DNA of 64,000 nucleotides from Arsenicibacter sp965247375 (GTDB lineage: Bacteria; Bacteroidota; Bacteroidia; Cytophagales; Spirosomataceae). Positions 1 to 9,680 of this stretch are shown here, piece by piece. Below the pieces are notes generated by a model that saw only the letters and a program-made list of their open reading frames with translations, had not been told where the DNA came from and searched no databases. The stretch's first letter is position 1, and each line of letters starts with the position of its first letter. The stretch lies in the NCBI GenBank assembly GCA_965247375.1, contig CBDFHU010000149.1, positions 5,685 to 69,684 of the forward strand, read 5' to 3'. The translations under genes were made by a program, and so were the position numbers.

Positions 1-3000
1 CCCAGAACACGGCGTTCTGCCCGACCGGACTTCGCCTTTTCCACGCGGACAAAATTGTCGGTCCGGACCGGCAAATCCGGTTTTTCCGGATTCAGTACCG
101 AGAAATAAGTCGTTTTCGTTGGCTTTTGCACCGGTTTTGGCATCGGTAGCCAGTAGTTCGGCCATATACTCACCCGAAGTATACTCTTTGGCCAGCGTAA
201 TTGCCCCAGGGTTGCTGATGCGGGCCACTTCCTGCTTCGGCCAGTTTACGATGTCGTCTTCCTCATCGTAGATGTCATGCGGGAACTGCTGTTCGTATTC
301 AGACCGGCTCAGGAGCTGGTAATCCGGTTTTTCCCAAAACCGCTTACGCAGAGAACGGGCCGGCGGGGTTAGCCGGTAAATGACCAGCTCGCTTTGTACC
401 TGCACCGGCTTGTTTGCCGTGTTGGTAATCTTTACCTCAACCGGCTGACCTGACCGGTTATCAATCTGCGCCGGTATCGGCAGCGTCAGTTCAAGGCCCG
501 AATAGCTAACCCGTACCGTTTGCGAGGTGCTGCGGGTTTCGCCGTTCCGGTCGGTTACGTCGAAGGTCACGTCAAATTCAAATACCGGATTGCTTTTCAC
601 GTCGACCGACAAGTCGGGGGCGGCGGTGAAAGTAATGCTGGTTTCGCCTTTGGCATTCGTATTCGCAACGCCGCTGGCAATCTCGGCCGCATTGGCTGCT
701 ACCGGCCGTGGCCGCCACCAGCCCCATTCCCACCACGGCTGGTAGAGCTTCCGGGTTACCCGGTACCGCACCGATGCCCCGTCGAGCACGGCTCCGGCAT
801 AGGTTTTTGCATTAGCACTGACCGATACGGGCTGTCCCAGCCGGAACGTGCCTTCGACCGGCGGCGAGGTCACCTCAAACGTCGGGACGCTTGTATTCCT
901 CGACCCGAATCTGCGTTGAGCCGATTTCGGCATCAATGGTCATTATGCCCGTCAACCTGCCGGCTTCAGCTATAAAGCTTCCGTGGAAGGTGCCGAATTC
1001 ATTCGTTTTCAGGGTCATTTTAGACACCTGTTCACTGTTTGCATCCAGCAGCACAACGTCCACCTCCTGATTCGGTACTACTTTGTACGCGTTATTGCCG
1101 CCATTGAAATACAGGCCTTTAAAATAGATGGTTTGTCCGGGCCTGTAAATGGCCCGGTCAGTAAACAACCGGATTTCTTTGAGCTCAAGGTCCCCCGGAT
1201 TTTCTGTTGACCGGTAGTTATTACTGTAAAACTGCTCGGTATTGAGCGTATCATTTCCCTGAATCAGCCGGAAGTAGTATTGACCCACCGGCAGCGTTTT
1301 GCTGATGACGATCCGGCCATTGGCTTGATTCAGACCGGCCGTATTGGCCTTATCGACTGTCCATACGCCTTGCTGTAACTGATGATACAAGACCGCTGTC
1401 ACATCCTTTTGCGGTGCACCCGTTTGCCGGTGCACCACATACAGCTGGTATTCCTGACGGTCGTATTCGTTATCGGTCAGGTAACTCAGATTGGAGACAA
1501 CAATGTCAGCAAACCGGATTTCATCGGTTTTAGCAGAAAAGTTTTCCGTAGAACCCGCTACCATCATGTAATGTCCTGCCGGTAACGCCGCCAGCGGAAT
1601 TTCGATAGTATGCCGTTGCAAATCACCGTCATTGGTCAGATCAGCATGACCTTCCGCAACCACTTTGGTTTTGGCCATCGTGGCAATACGCTTTGCCAGC
1701 TCGGCTTCTGTCGAAACCTGCTGATTATACGTCGGCGACTGAACCGGTACCCGGTAAATCCGGTAATACAGCTTATTGATATTCTGATAGCCAATCAGGG
1801 CACGGAACGGCTTCAGAGGCTCAACAACGGCCTCAAACGTTACATCGAGCTGCGTAGCCGTGAGGCGCGCCAGCAGGTTGCGGGCATTCTGGCCCGGCAC
1901 CGTTTCCGGATATTGCCGGATCAGTTCCCGGCAAATGTCAGCGGCCTGCTTCTTATCCCCATTTACCGTCTTGCTTATCAGCACCATTACCGGTATCGGC
2001 ACCCTTCCGGAGCGGTCGTAACGGCGGATTGGCATCGGCCAATAACTCAGCAAGCGCAAAAAGATAATCTGCCTCGGCCGGTTTACCGGCATAACGCTTT
2101 CCTTCGGCCTGCAATACCTGCTTATACCGTTCTTCTTTATCCGGCAGCACGCTGTACTGATGCACAAATTTCAGCCGTAATACATCGACATCCGACAGGG
2201 CCGACGGATCAGTGTCTTTCAGGTGAAAGCGGATTAATTTCTGATAGGTTTCCAGCGCCAGAAAACGCCCTGACAACGAATCCTGACTTTGCAGATTCAG
2301 CCGTGCAAATGTCTGCGGATCGCTCAGGTAGTTTACCTGGTCCAGTTCAAACCGGAACACCGGCCGCTGAATATCGGCCTCGGTGTTCTGAAAAAAGGAG
2401 ATCGCCCGGTGTGCCAGTACATCAAACAGCGTCGGCCGGAGCGGGACAGGAGCCTTGTAAGGCTCCACGTTTTCGTACGATAAAATAACGGCACTATATG
2501 AGGTCACCGGCGTTTGCTGCAACACACTTTCGTTCCGGATCGACGCCAGATAGGCCTGTGTGGTAGCCGCCACGAGCTGTTTGGCATCCCAGGATTCCAC
2601 CGCCAGATTAGCAGACTTACCGGGAGCCACGGCCGTGCGGTTCATCAGTTTCCAGCGGTTTTGCTGATAATACTGCCAGTATACCTCGCCGAGTACCGAC
2701 GAAAGCACCGACCGCGCCGGCTCCGGCACCTCTTTTACATCGGTCTGCAACGAACTGATAAGGGATAGATACGCCTTATTGTTGTCCAGAAATGAGTTAT
2801 AGACACCCCGCTGCATAGCGGCTTTGATCAGCTCCGGATAGTTGGCTACCGCTTTTGCCTGCGTATAAATCCGGTCGGTAATATCGAGAGCCGACCGGTA
2901 CAAGCCTTTGGCAGCGAGCGAATCGGCCTTTTTCCAGTCTGCACTGTATGGCGATGTCATTTTTTTCGTTTGTCCCTGTACTGACATACCCGTCAGCAGC

Positions 3001-3029
3001 AGCAAAAAGATGGTGAGTAATTTGTACAT
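1..3029 (-). CDS. Alpha-2-macroglobulin-like protein, MG2-domain region (frameshifted, runs off the window edge)
   Basis: This is the N-terminal half of a large exported protein of the bacterial alpha-2-macroglobulin family, envelope proteins thought to trap proteases; the role here is inferred from family. The chosen start (ATG at 3029) gives a signal peptide, MYKLLTIFLLLLTG followed by MSVQGQ. A helical region of about 350 residues follows, then the MG2 signature FTDRAIYRPGQTIYFKG and further beta-sandwich domains. The reading frame is broken three times: near 1957 (a G appears to be missing from a G run), near 884 (an extra base) and near 130 (an extra base). Protein similarity continues smoothly across each break when the frame is changed, so sequence error is the simplest reading. 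The C-terminal half, where a thioester would lie if present, is outside the window. Family assignment is confident; function is not. Confidence 0.8.
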
Positions 3030-3249
3030 AAGCCTAAGACGCATTTGGCGTGACAATGGTTGTAATATTCCTGGTCCGGAAAGACATAATTTACCTTCAG
3101 GCTGGCTGTTTTACCCTGTGATGCTGTTGCCGGTAAAATTCCTCAGGCAAGCGCACCAACCGGATGCGATTTAACTAAATTGGCTACCAAACAGACAATT
3201 TCCCACCGGAAACGTTTAATAGGTTCGTACAAAGCAAGCGTTAATTTTT

Positions 3250-4746
3250 ATGAAATACGTCCTGATAACCGCTGCCTTACTGACCGGCTGGTTTACGGCA
3301 AATGCCCAAACCGGTCGGGACGATGTCCTGTCTGTCAGTGGTCAGAACCCTCACTACTTTGCCTACAAGGGCAAACCAACCCTGATCATCGGCTCCGGCG
3401 AACATTACGGGGCGGTCATCAACGGCGAATTCGACTACAAAACGTATCTGCAAACGCTGGCGAAAGACGGGCTTAATAGCACGCGGCTATTTCCGGGAGC
3501 CTATTTCGAGGTGCCCGGCGCGTTTGGCATCCAGAAAAATACGCTGGCTCCGAAACCCGAAAAACTCATCCTGCCCTGGGCCCGTTCAGATCAACCTGGC
3601 TATGTACTCGGGGGGATGAACGGGGCCGACCGTAAGTTTGATCTCAGTAAATGGAACGACACCTATTTTGAACGCCTGACCGATTTTATGCGAGAGGCCG
3701 AAAAAAATAATGTCATCGTAGAAGTTACTCTTTTTTCGTCGTATTACGGTGCGGGGTGGCCACATGCGCCGTTCAACCGGCAGAATAACGTCAACAATAC
3801 CGAAAGCATTGAGGCCATAAATGCCAATACGCCCTTCAACGGCAACATTCTGACGTTTCAGGAGCAATATGTCCGGAAACTGGTCCGTGAACTGAACCGC
3901 TTTCCGAATCTGTATTTCGAAATTCAGAACGAGCCCTGGGCCGATCTGAAAGATACGGTACTGGTCATGAACGAATATTTCCCGAAAAGCGAAGTGAAGG
4001 ACAACGCCTGGAAAGCCACCCTCGAAGTAGTAGCCGAGCGGTCGAACGACTGGCAGCGCCGGGTAGCGGCATGGATTAAAGACGAAGAATCGGCCTTGCC
4101 TAATCAGCACCTTATTTCGCAGAATATCAGCAACTTCCACTATCCTGTTGCTGACCCTGACCCGAATGTATCGCTGTTTACGTTTCACTATGCCTTTCCG
4201 CAGGCCGTAACGGAAAACTACCACCTGGGCAAGCCCATCGGCTTTAATGAAACCGGATTCGCCGGCAGCCGCGACATTACGTACCGGCGGCAGGCATGGC
4301 GGTTTATTCTATCGGGCGGAGCCCTTTTTAATCACCTTGACTATTCATTTTCAGTCGGCGCAGAAACCGGTACTGATACCACCTATAAAGCACCTGGCGG
4401 CGGCAGTCCGGCCTTGCGCAAACAACTTGGCCTGCTGAAGCAATACCTGGAACAGCTCGATTTGGTCCGGTTACGTCCGACGCCGGCCTGTGTGGTGGCC
4501 TCGCCGGGCGCACAGGCATGGGGTATGCACAACGGCCGTTCACAGTGGGTGATTTATACCGAACCCCTTGCTGTCCGGAAATCCGAGCTGATCCTTGAAT
4601 TGCCGCGCGGCAGCTACCGCGCCGACTGGACCGATGTAGAAACCGGTGAGCTGGTGAAAAGTGAAACGTTTTCTGTGGCGGGCCGGCAAAAGAAACTACA
4701 GAATGACGCCATGCGCGATCTGGTTATCAAGATCATCCGGCAATAA
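3250..4746 (+). CDS. Secreted GH-A clan glycoside hydrolase (cellulase-like)
   Basis: This 498-residue protein is probably a secreted or periplasmic glycosidase. It starts with a clear signal peptide (MKYVLITAALLTGWFTANAQ). The middle carries the two acidic residues expected of a GH-A (beta/alpha)8 barrel: the acid/base glutamate in EIQNEPWAD and a candidate nucleophile glutamate in GFNETGF. The C-terminal 90 residues look like the small beta-sandwich domain often attached to these enzymes (ADWTDVETGEL). The exact GH family and substrate cannot be read from the sequence. The gene is intact and reads away from the alpha-2-macroglobulin gene, and it ends at a bidirectional terminator. Its last 22 codons have a diverged duplicate at 5540-5613, which shows that a paralogue once existed next door. 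Confidence 0.8.
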   Translation: MKYVLITAALLTGWFTANAQTGRDDVLSVSGQNPHYFAYKGKPTLIIGSGEHYGAVINGEFDYKTYLQTLAKDGLNSTRLFPGAYFEVPGAFGIQKNTLAPKPEKLILPWARSDQPGYVLGGMNGADRKFDLSKWNDTYFERLTDFMREAEKNNVIVEVTLFSSYYGAGWPHAPFNRQNNVNNTESIEAINANTPFNGNILTFQEQYVRKLVRELNRFPNLYFEIQNEPWADLKDTVLVMNEYFPKSEVKDNAWKATLEVVAERSNDWQRRVAAWIKDEESALPNQHLISQNISNFHYPVADPDPNVSLFTFHYAFPQAVTENYHLGKPIGFNETGFAGSRDITYRRQAWRFILSGGALFNHLDYSFSVGAETGTDTTYKAPGGGSPALRKQLGLLKQYLEQLDLVRLRPTPACVVASPGAQAWGMHNGRSQWVIYTEPLAVRKSELILELPRGSYRADWTDVETGELVKSETFSVAGRQKKLQNDAMRDLVIKIIRQ

Positions 4747-4748
4747 CG

Positions 4749-4785
4749 AAAAAAGCCACTCCTCATACCGGAAGTGGCTTTGAAA
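4749..4785. terminator. Bidirectional terminator after the glycosidase gene
   Basis: The arms AAAGCCACT and AGTGGCTTT flank an 11-12 nt loop, with A-rich sequence before and a short T run after the stem. It lies between convergent genes, the glycosidase (+) and the small exported protein (-). Confidence 0.65.
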
Positions 4786-4857
4786 ATCATTTTCTTAACC
4801 TAAACTAAAACCCTACTAAGAGCTCTATTGTCTTACCTGCACCCGCAGGCCTATTCC

Positions 4858-5271
4858 TTAGAGCATCGAAATCTTGCGCGATGGCTGCTGGCTGGCTGTT
4901 TTCAACTCAACCTGCTTTTTGATGCTGCCGTCTTTCGAGGCTACTTCCAGTTCGTATTTACCGTCGGTCAGTTCGCTCATGTCGAACTGTACGGCCACTT
5001 TCATATCTTTTTTGCTGATCTGCTTTGAGTACACGATCTGCTGCGTGTTGTCACGCACGGTCATGGTCAGCACTTCGGGCGTTGTTTTCTCTACCGCCAT
5101 CCGTACTTTGTTCTGGGTGGTTACATACACACTGGCATCAAACGAGAGGGTTTTGGCTGGGATGGTAGTGGTTCCCCCTTCGCCCATCAGACCGGCGGCG
5201 CTTAACATGATACCGGTTACGATTCCTTTTGATTTTGCGGCTAAGCCGAGTTGTGAGATGAAAGTTAACAT
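4858..5271 (-). CDS. Small exported beta-sandwich protein, copy 1
   Basis: I do not recognise a named family for this 137-residue protein. The N-terminus (MLTFISQLGLAAKSKGIVTG and onward) is compatible with a signal sequence. The rest looks like one immunoglobulin-like or secretion-tail-like beta-sandwich, with alternating hydrophobic strands such as VYVTTQNKVRMAVEK and VQFDMSELTDGKYELEV. That pattern (FDMSxLxDGxYxLEV) is common in Bacteroidota cell-surface and DUF3244-like domains; the link is inference. It ends in a basic tail. The reading frame is intact here, whereas the duplicate at 5725-6139 is frameshifted. It converges on the glycosidase gene through a shared terminator. Confidence 0.65.
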   Translation of the reverse strand: MLTFISQLGLAAKSKGIVTGIMLSAAGLMGEGGTTTIPAKTLSFDASVYVTTQNKVRMAVEKTTPEVLTMTVRDNTQQIVYSKQISKKDMKVAVQFDMSELTDGKYELEVASKDGSIKKQVELKTASQQPSRKISML

Positions 5272-5491
5272 GATCGTTCGTCGTTTATGTTGTTGTTTAC
5301 TTGTTGCTTAATGTTGTTCAGTAGTTGCTGTTGTTCACTGTTGCTAATAGATATGCCAACAACGTGCCAGAATCCAACCACACCATATCAATCACTGACA
5401 ATCAACTACTTAACAAAAATTAACAAAAGAAATCTGTACGATGCCGGACAACTTTCTGTTCGGAAACGAACAAACCGTACACCATTCCGCA

Positions 5492-5539
5492 CTAGCGCCG
5501 GACAGTCAGCCGCAGGCCCGTTGCCAGGAAAACCGCATT
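5492..5539 (-). pseudogene. C-terminal fragment of the MoaB/Mog-like gene, left by the duplication
   Basis: Read on the minus strand, these 48 bases give the last 15 residues (NAVFLATGLRLTVRR) and the stop of the protein encoded at 6360-6854. The fragment is cut abruptly at 5539, where unrelated sequence (the tail of a glycosidase paralogue) begins. It therefore marks the right boundary of duplicated copy 1. Confidence 0.85.
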
Positions 5540-5613
5540 GGGCAGGACGGGCAGAGAAGCTCCGAAATAATGCGCTGCGCGTTCAAGCATTCAGTATTAT
5601 CCGGCAACAATGA
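5540..5613 (+). pseudogene. Fossil C-terminal tail of a second glycosidase paralogue
   Basis: In one frame this stretch encodes AGRAEKLRNNALRVQA followed by FSIIRQQ and a stop. The intact glycosidase at 3250-4746 ends AGRQKKLQNDAMRDLV followed by IKIIRQ and a stop. About 12 of 22 positions agree, and many base changes fall at third codon positions, which is the mark of a diverged coding paralogue. No upstream part of the gene is present; the sequence before it belongs to duplicated copy 1. I infer that two tandem glycosidase genes once existed and that the body of the second was lost. Confidence 0.7.
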
Positions 5614-5649
5614 AAAAAGCCACTCCTCATACCGGAAGTGGCTTTGAAA
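5613..5649. terminator. Duplicate of the glycosidase terminator
   Basis: The stem and loop are identical to those at 4749-4785 and it is part of duplicated copy 2. It now follows the fossil glycosidase tail. Confidence 0.6.
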
Positions 5650-5724
5650 ATCATTTTCTTAACCTAAACTAAAACCCTACTACTAAGAGCTCTATTGTCT
5701 TACCCGCACCCGCAGGCCTATTCT

Positions 5725-6139
5725 TTAGAGCATCGAAATCTTGCGCGATGGCTGCTGGCTGGCTGTTTTCAACTCAACCTGCTTTTTGATGCTGCCGTCT
5801 TTCGAGGCTACTTCCAGTTCGTATTTACCGTCGGTCAGTTCGCTCATGTCGAACTGTACGGCCACTTTCATATCTTTTTTGCTGATCTGCTTTGAGTACA
5901 CGATCTGCTGCGTGTTGTCACGCACGGTCATGGTCAGCACTTCGGGCGTTTGTCTTCTCTACCGCCATCCGTACTTTGTTCTGGGTGGTTACATACACAC
6001 TGGCATCAAACGAGAGGGTTTTGGCTGGGATGGTAGTGGTTCCCCCTTCGCCCATCAGACCGGCGGCGCTTAACATGATACCGGTTACGATTCCTTTTGA
6101 TTTTGCGGCTAAGCCGAGTTGTGAGATGAAAGTTAACAT
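5725..6139 (-). pseudogene. Small exported beta-sandwich protein, copy 2 (frameshifted)
   Basis: This is the duplicate of the gene at 4858-5271. The two are nearly identical, but near 5949-5955 copy 2 reads GTTTGTCTTC where copy 1 reads GTTGTTTTC. The extra base splits the frame after about 65 residues; the C-terminal 71 residues remain open in the original frame. Relaxed selection on a redundant copy would explain this. However, frameshifts are frequent in this part of the window, so a sequence error is equally possible. Confidence 0.6.
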
Positions 6140-6359
6140 GATCGTTCGTCGTTTATGTTGTTGTTTACTTGTTGCTTAATGTTGTTCAGTAGTTGCTGTT
6201 GTTCACTGTTGCTAATAGATATGCCAACAACGTGCCAGAATCCAACCACACCATATCAATCACTGACAATCAACTACTTAACAAAAATTAACAAAAGAAA
6301 TCTGTACGATGCCGGACAGCTTTCTGTTCGGAAACGAACAAACCGTACACCATTCCGCA

Positions 6360-6854
6360 CTAGCGCCGGACAGTCAGCCGCAGGCCCGTTGCCAGGAAAA
6401 CCGCATTCGGGATCGCAGGAAATAACGCAGGGAGGATCGCCGCCAGCCAGTCGGGTTCGGCGGGAAGGTGTATCATTACGGTTTTCCGGCGAATACCGGC
6501 AAAGGGCAGCAACAGCATCGCCACCGGTGTGAACCGCTGAATTGTACGACGTATTTGCTCGCCAAAGCCCGGCATCGGTTTCGGACAAAGGCGTTCCATA
6601 ACCAACGGCCACTCCGCCACTCCGCCAACGAGTACCTCGCCAACGCTTATAATCAGCGGACAGTGCTCCTCATCTGCCAGTCTTAGCAGCAGTTGTTGAT
6701 ATGCACCGGATTCATTGGCTGGTAGCGCATAAGTTTGTATCCGGCAACCTTCAACAAGCTTCGGAATCAGCCATCCGGTCAGGATAGTAACCGCCTCTCC
6801 CGGCGCGGCAGCGTCTCCTGTATGAATAACCGCAATCTGTAACTGATCAGTCAT
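6360..6854 (-). CDS. Divergent MoaB/Mog-like (molybdopterin-binding fold) protein
   Basis: This protein is 164 residues long from the ATG at 6854, which I prefer to an upstream ATG because homologues begin close to the first strand (QIAVIHTGD). The order of elements matches the MoaB/Mog fold: a first beta strand, a central strand ending in ISVGEV, then MPGFGEQIRR, and a late segment RKTVMIHLPAEPDWLAAIL that resembles the family's GKTLxxxLPGSPxAV. The family's usual TTGGTG nucleotide-binding motif is not conserved (here SVGEVLVGG), so catalytic activity in molybdenum cofactor synthesis is doubtful. No other cofactor gene lies nearby. Its last 15 codons were copied into the duplicated block to the left. 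It is divergent from the DUF4136 lipoprotein gene. Confidence 0.65.
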   Translation of the reverse strand: MTDQLQIAVIHTGDAAAPGEAVTILTGWLIPKLVEGCRIQTYALPANESGAYQQLLLRLADEEHCPLIISVGEVLVGGVAEWPLVMERLCPKPMPGFGEQIRRTIQRFTPVAMLLLPFAGIRRKTVMIHLPAEPDWLAAILPALFPAIPNAVFLATGLRLTVRR

Positions 6855-6963
6855 CGTCTCTTTTGTCTGTAAAGTGGCCGCAATCAGCACTTTTAACAGC
6901 AGATTCTAAAACCTTCCGCATTGGTAAGAGTTATTACTATATTAACCCAGTTGATCTATCGTT

Positions 6964-7540
6964 ATGAAGAACATACTTATTCTTGCCGGTCTCGTACTGG
7001 CATTTACGGCTTGTGCACCGAAGGTGGCAGTCGATAAGGCAAACGTTAATTTCAACAAGTACAGAACGTTTGCCTGGATGGACATCAGATGTAAAAGCCG
7101 GTCAGAACCCGCTTTACTACAACGATCTCGCCTCCCAAAAACGTTGAAAATGCTGTTAATAAGGTATTAAGCGACAAAGGGCTAAAACAGGCAAACCGCC
7201 GTCCGGACCTGTTAATCGGCTATCACTTTTTTTGTAGAGGAGAAAACCCGCACGGTAGCCAATAACACCGGTCCGCTCTACGGCCCCTATTACGGCTGGG
7301 GTCGCTGGGGCTGGTCTGGCTGGGGCCCGTCATGGTGGGGCTGGGGTGGCCCCGCAGTATACGCAGGAACAGTATCAGGCCGGTACGCTGGTCGTCGATA
7401 TGGTTGATGCCCGGACTAAACGACTGGTTTGGCGGGGGTCCATTCAGAATGCTGTCGGTAATCCGGCACGAATCGGTGAGCAGCTGACCCGTCAGGTAAA
7501 AGATATTGTCGAGAAGTTTCCGGACCGGAGCAATAGTTAA
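6964..7540 (+). CDS. DUF4136 family lipoprotein (frameshifted)
   Basis: The N-terminus MKNILILAGLVLAFTACAPK is a lipoprotein signal with the lipobox FTAC. The body then reads as a typical DUF4136 protein of unknown function: the opening FNKYRTFAWM, a Gly/Trp-rich loop (GWGRWGWSGWGPSWWGWGG) and a C-terminal region containing DARTKRLVWRGS. Four single-base insertions break the frame, near 7081, 7138, 7230 (a run of seven T) and 7351 (a run of four C). Removing each extra base restores one continuous protein of about 190 residues, which supports sequence error. It ends at a strong hairpin terminator shared with the convergent esterase gene. Confidence 0.75.
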
Positions 7541-7541
7541 T

Positions 7542-7570
7542 AAAAAAGGGAGCGAACGCTCCCTTTTTTA
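7542..7570. terminator. Bidirectional intrinsic terminator
   Basis: A 13-bp perfect stem (AAAAAAGGGAGCG and its complement) with a very short loop and T runs on both sides lies between the convergent DUF4136 and esterase genes. Confidence 0.9.
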
Positions 7571-7572
7571 TG

Positions 7573-8267
7573 CTAGTTAGCCGTTACAAAGCTGTACATC
7601 AGATCAGCGACAAACTGGTTGCCGGTATCATTCAGGTGAACGCGGTCCGTTGTCAGTATACCCTGCTCTTTATTGCCGGGGTTATTCTTCAGGTTATACT
7701 CCAGAGAAGGCTTTCCGCAGATCGCAAAGCGGCAAATTCCGGCGCTTTGCCAGATCACGGATCAGCTGGCTGTATTGGTTCAGGTCGCCGTCCTGCTCGT
7801 TTGAGAAGTCTGTTTTTTCACCGATCACGGCCGGGGTACACAAAATGACTTTGGCATTGGCCGCCTGAAGTTTCGTAATCAGCGCTTCGTAGAAGCCGAC
7901 GAACTTATTGGCATCGGTACCGGGTGCCGGATGTCCGCTTATGCCAGACATCGTTTACGCCGATATAGACAAAAACTACGTCCGGCTGCTTCGCCAGCAC
8001 ATCGTTTTCCATCCGCAGGTACAAATCATATATTTTGTTGCCGCCGATACCGGCACCGATCAGCTCATAATCTGCCCCCTTGCCTTTCTGTGCCAGCATA
8101 TCGGTCAGGCGGGTAATGTATCCGCCAGGCTTAACCGCGGCCTGGGTAATTGAATCTCCGAAGAAAACAACCCGTTTCGGGCGGTTAATAAACGCAGCTG
8201 ACAGCATAACCAGCGCGACAAACAAAGCGGCCAAACGCATTGGGCCGGTAAAGCGATTCGTCGTCAT
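7573..8267 (-). CDS. SGNH/GDSL-family esterase or acetylhydrolase (frameshifted)
   Basis: This is a small exported hydrolase of the SGNH superfamily. Block I (VVFFGDSIT, with the catalytic serine), the glycine of block II (IGAGIGGNK), block III (VFVYIGVNDVWHK) and block V (TDRVHLNDTG, with the catalytic Asp and His) are all visible in order. The start at 8267 gives a signal or anchor segment (MRLAALFVALVMLSAAF). Two extra bases, near 7940 and 7706, split it into three frames that join into one protein of about 230 residues. The substrate is unknown; relatives deacetylate carbohydrates or lipids. It converges on the DUF4136 gene. Confidence 0.75.
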
Positions 8268-8437
8268 TCGTGAAAAATAGGTATACGAGTTAGTTTTATC
8301 CACAAAAGTAGCCGGATCAGTAAATACTACCGATTACGGAAAGGTATTTGGCTCTTTCAGGGTTTGGGCGTAAATTAGGAACGTATTGAGTAACAACCTT
8401 TTTAGACCTGAAATCCAATCATCAACTACCTGACGGC

Positions 8438-9632
8438 ATGAACACAAATTCTCCTATTTCCCGTCGTGACTGGCTCCGTGCGAGCGGTCTGCTGGCAGCC
8501 GGTCTGCCTGCGCTTGCCAACCTGACGCCTGCCATGGCCAATACCATCCCTTCGACCGAAGCCGCTACCATGCCGATGGTCGACGAATTCGCAGCCTTAC
8601 AGGCGGGAGCGATGCCAAAACTGAAGGCGCGGCTGTTTGCCAACGAAAATCCGCTCGGCATTTCTCAGAAAGCGCGGGAAGCCCTCATTAAGGCCATTGA
8701 TATCGGCAACCGGTATGCCTGGGAAGAGTTTGACGAAATGAAAAAACTGATCGCCGACAAAGAAGGAGTCAAGCCGGAAAATATCATGCTGACACCAGGT
8801 TCGTCGGAAGTACTTCTGATTACGGCCATGCACTTTGCAGCTAACAGCGGTACTGTGGTAACCAGCCGCCCGACCTACGATGACCTGCTTGATAAAACGG
8901 AGACGTTTAAAGGTAAAATCGTCAGTGTACCGCTGACCAAAACGTATCAGTATGATTTGGCGGCGATGAAAGCCAAAATCAATGCCGACACCAAACTGGC
9001 CTACATCTGTAACCCGAATAACCCGACGGGCACGATCGTTCCGCCGGCCGATCTGGCAGCATTCGCGCAGGAAGTTTCGCCAACTGTTCCGGTATTTATC
9101 GACGAAGCCTACATTGATTTCCTCGAACCCGGCGACCGGCCACAGCTCGGCAAACTGGTGGCCGAAGGAAAAAATGTGATTCTGGCCCGTACATTCTCAA
9201 AAATTCACGGGTTTGCCGGTATTCGTCTGGGCTATGTTATTGCGCAGCCGGACATGCTGAAAACACTGGAAAAATATACTACCGGCGAAATTCGGGATCA
9301 GTATTGCGACCCTGATGGCAGGGATTGCCAGCTTCAAGGACCTCGACTGGCAGAATCACTGCCGGACCGAAAACGCCAAAGCCCGCGAGTATACGACCAA
9401 AGCGTTGACCGACATGGGCTATGAAGTCGTTCCGTCGTATACTAACTTTATGTTGTTCCCGATCCGGATGAAGCCCAAAACCTTTGAAAATCAAAATGTT
9501 TGCCAATGGCGTTGGTATCCAGACCAGAACATTCGGCGGCCAGTCATGGTGCCGGGTCAGTGTCGGTACGATGGACGAAATGAAGACCTTTATTGATGCC
9601 TTCTTGATGCCTTCAAGAAAGTGACCTCATAG
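8438..9632 (+). CDS. Tat-exported PLP aminotransferase, HisC-like (frameshifted)
   Basis: This is a class I/II pyridoxal-phosphate aminotransferase related to histidinol-phosphate aminotransferase. The core is clear: YICNPNNPTGTIVP, the aspartate region VFIDEAYIDF, and the cofactor lysine in ARTFSKIHGFAGIRLGY. What is unusual is the N-terminus: NSPISRRDWLRASG followed by a hydrophobic, Ala-rich stretch ending at AMA, which is a twin-arginine export signal. The enzyme is therefore probably periplasmic and not the housekeeping HisC. Extra bases near 9294 (a G run), 9498 (an A run) and about 9602 break the frame. The joined product is about 395 residues, a normal length for the family plus the signal. 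No his genes lie nearby. Confidence 0.75.
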
Positions 9633-9680
9633 CCTTATGTATTTCCGGCTGGTATCCTACCGGACACCTGCCGGAATCTG

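Larger units (their letters stand above)
4748..5539. repeat. Tandem duplicated block, copy 1
   Basis: This 792-bp block is repeated at 5612-6407 with only about six differences, including a 3-nt insertion and a 1-nt insertion in copy 2. It contains a terminator hairpin, the small minus-strand gene at 4858-5271, its ACAAC-rich upstream region, and the last 16 codons of the MoaB/Mog-like gene. The right edge (5539/5540) cuts inside that gene. Confidence 0.95.
5612..6407. repeat. Tandem duplicated block, copy 2
   Basis: This is the second copy of the block at 4748-5539, offset by 864 to 868 bp and about 99% identical. Its right end continues into the intact MoaB/Mog-like gene, so copy 2 probably keeps the native junction on that side and copy 1 the native junction on the glycosidase side. 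Confidence 0.95.

Noticed and set aside
4748..6407. Duplicated block as an insertion sequence
   Set aside because: There is no transposase, no terminal inverted repeats and no target-site duplication; the edges fall inside neighbouring genes.
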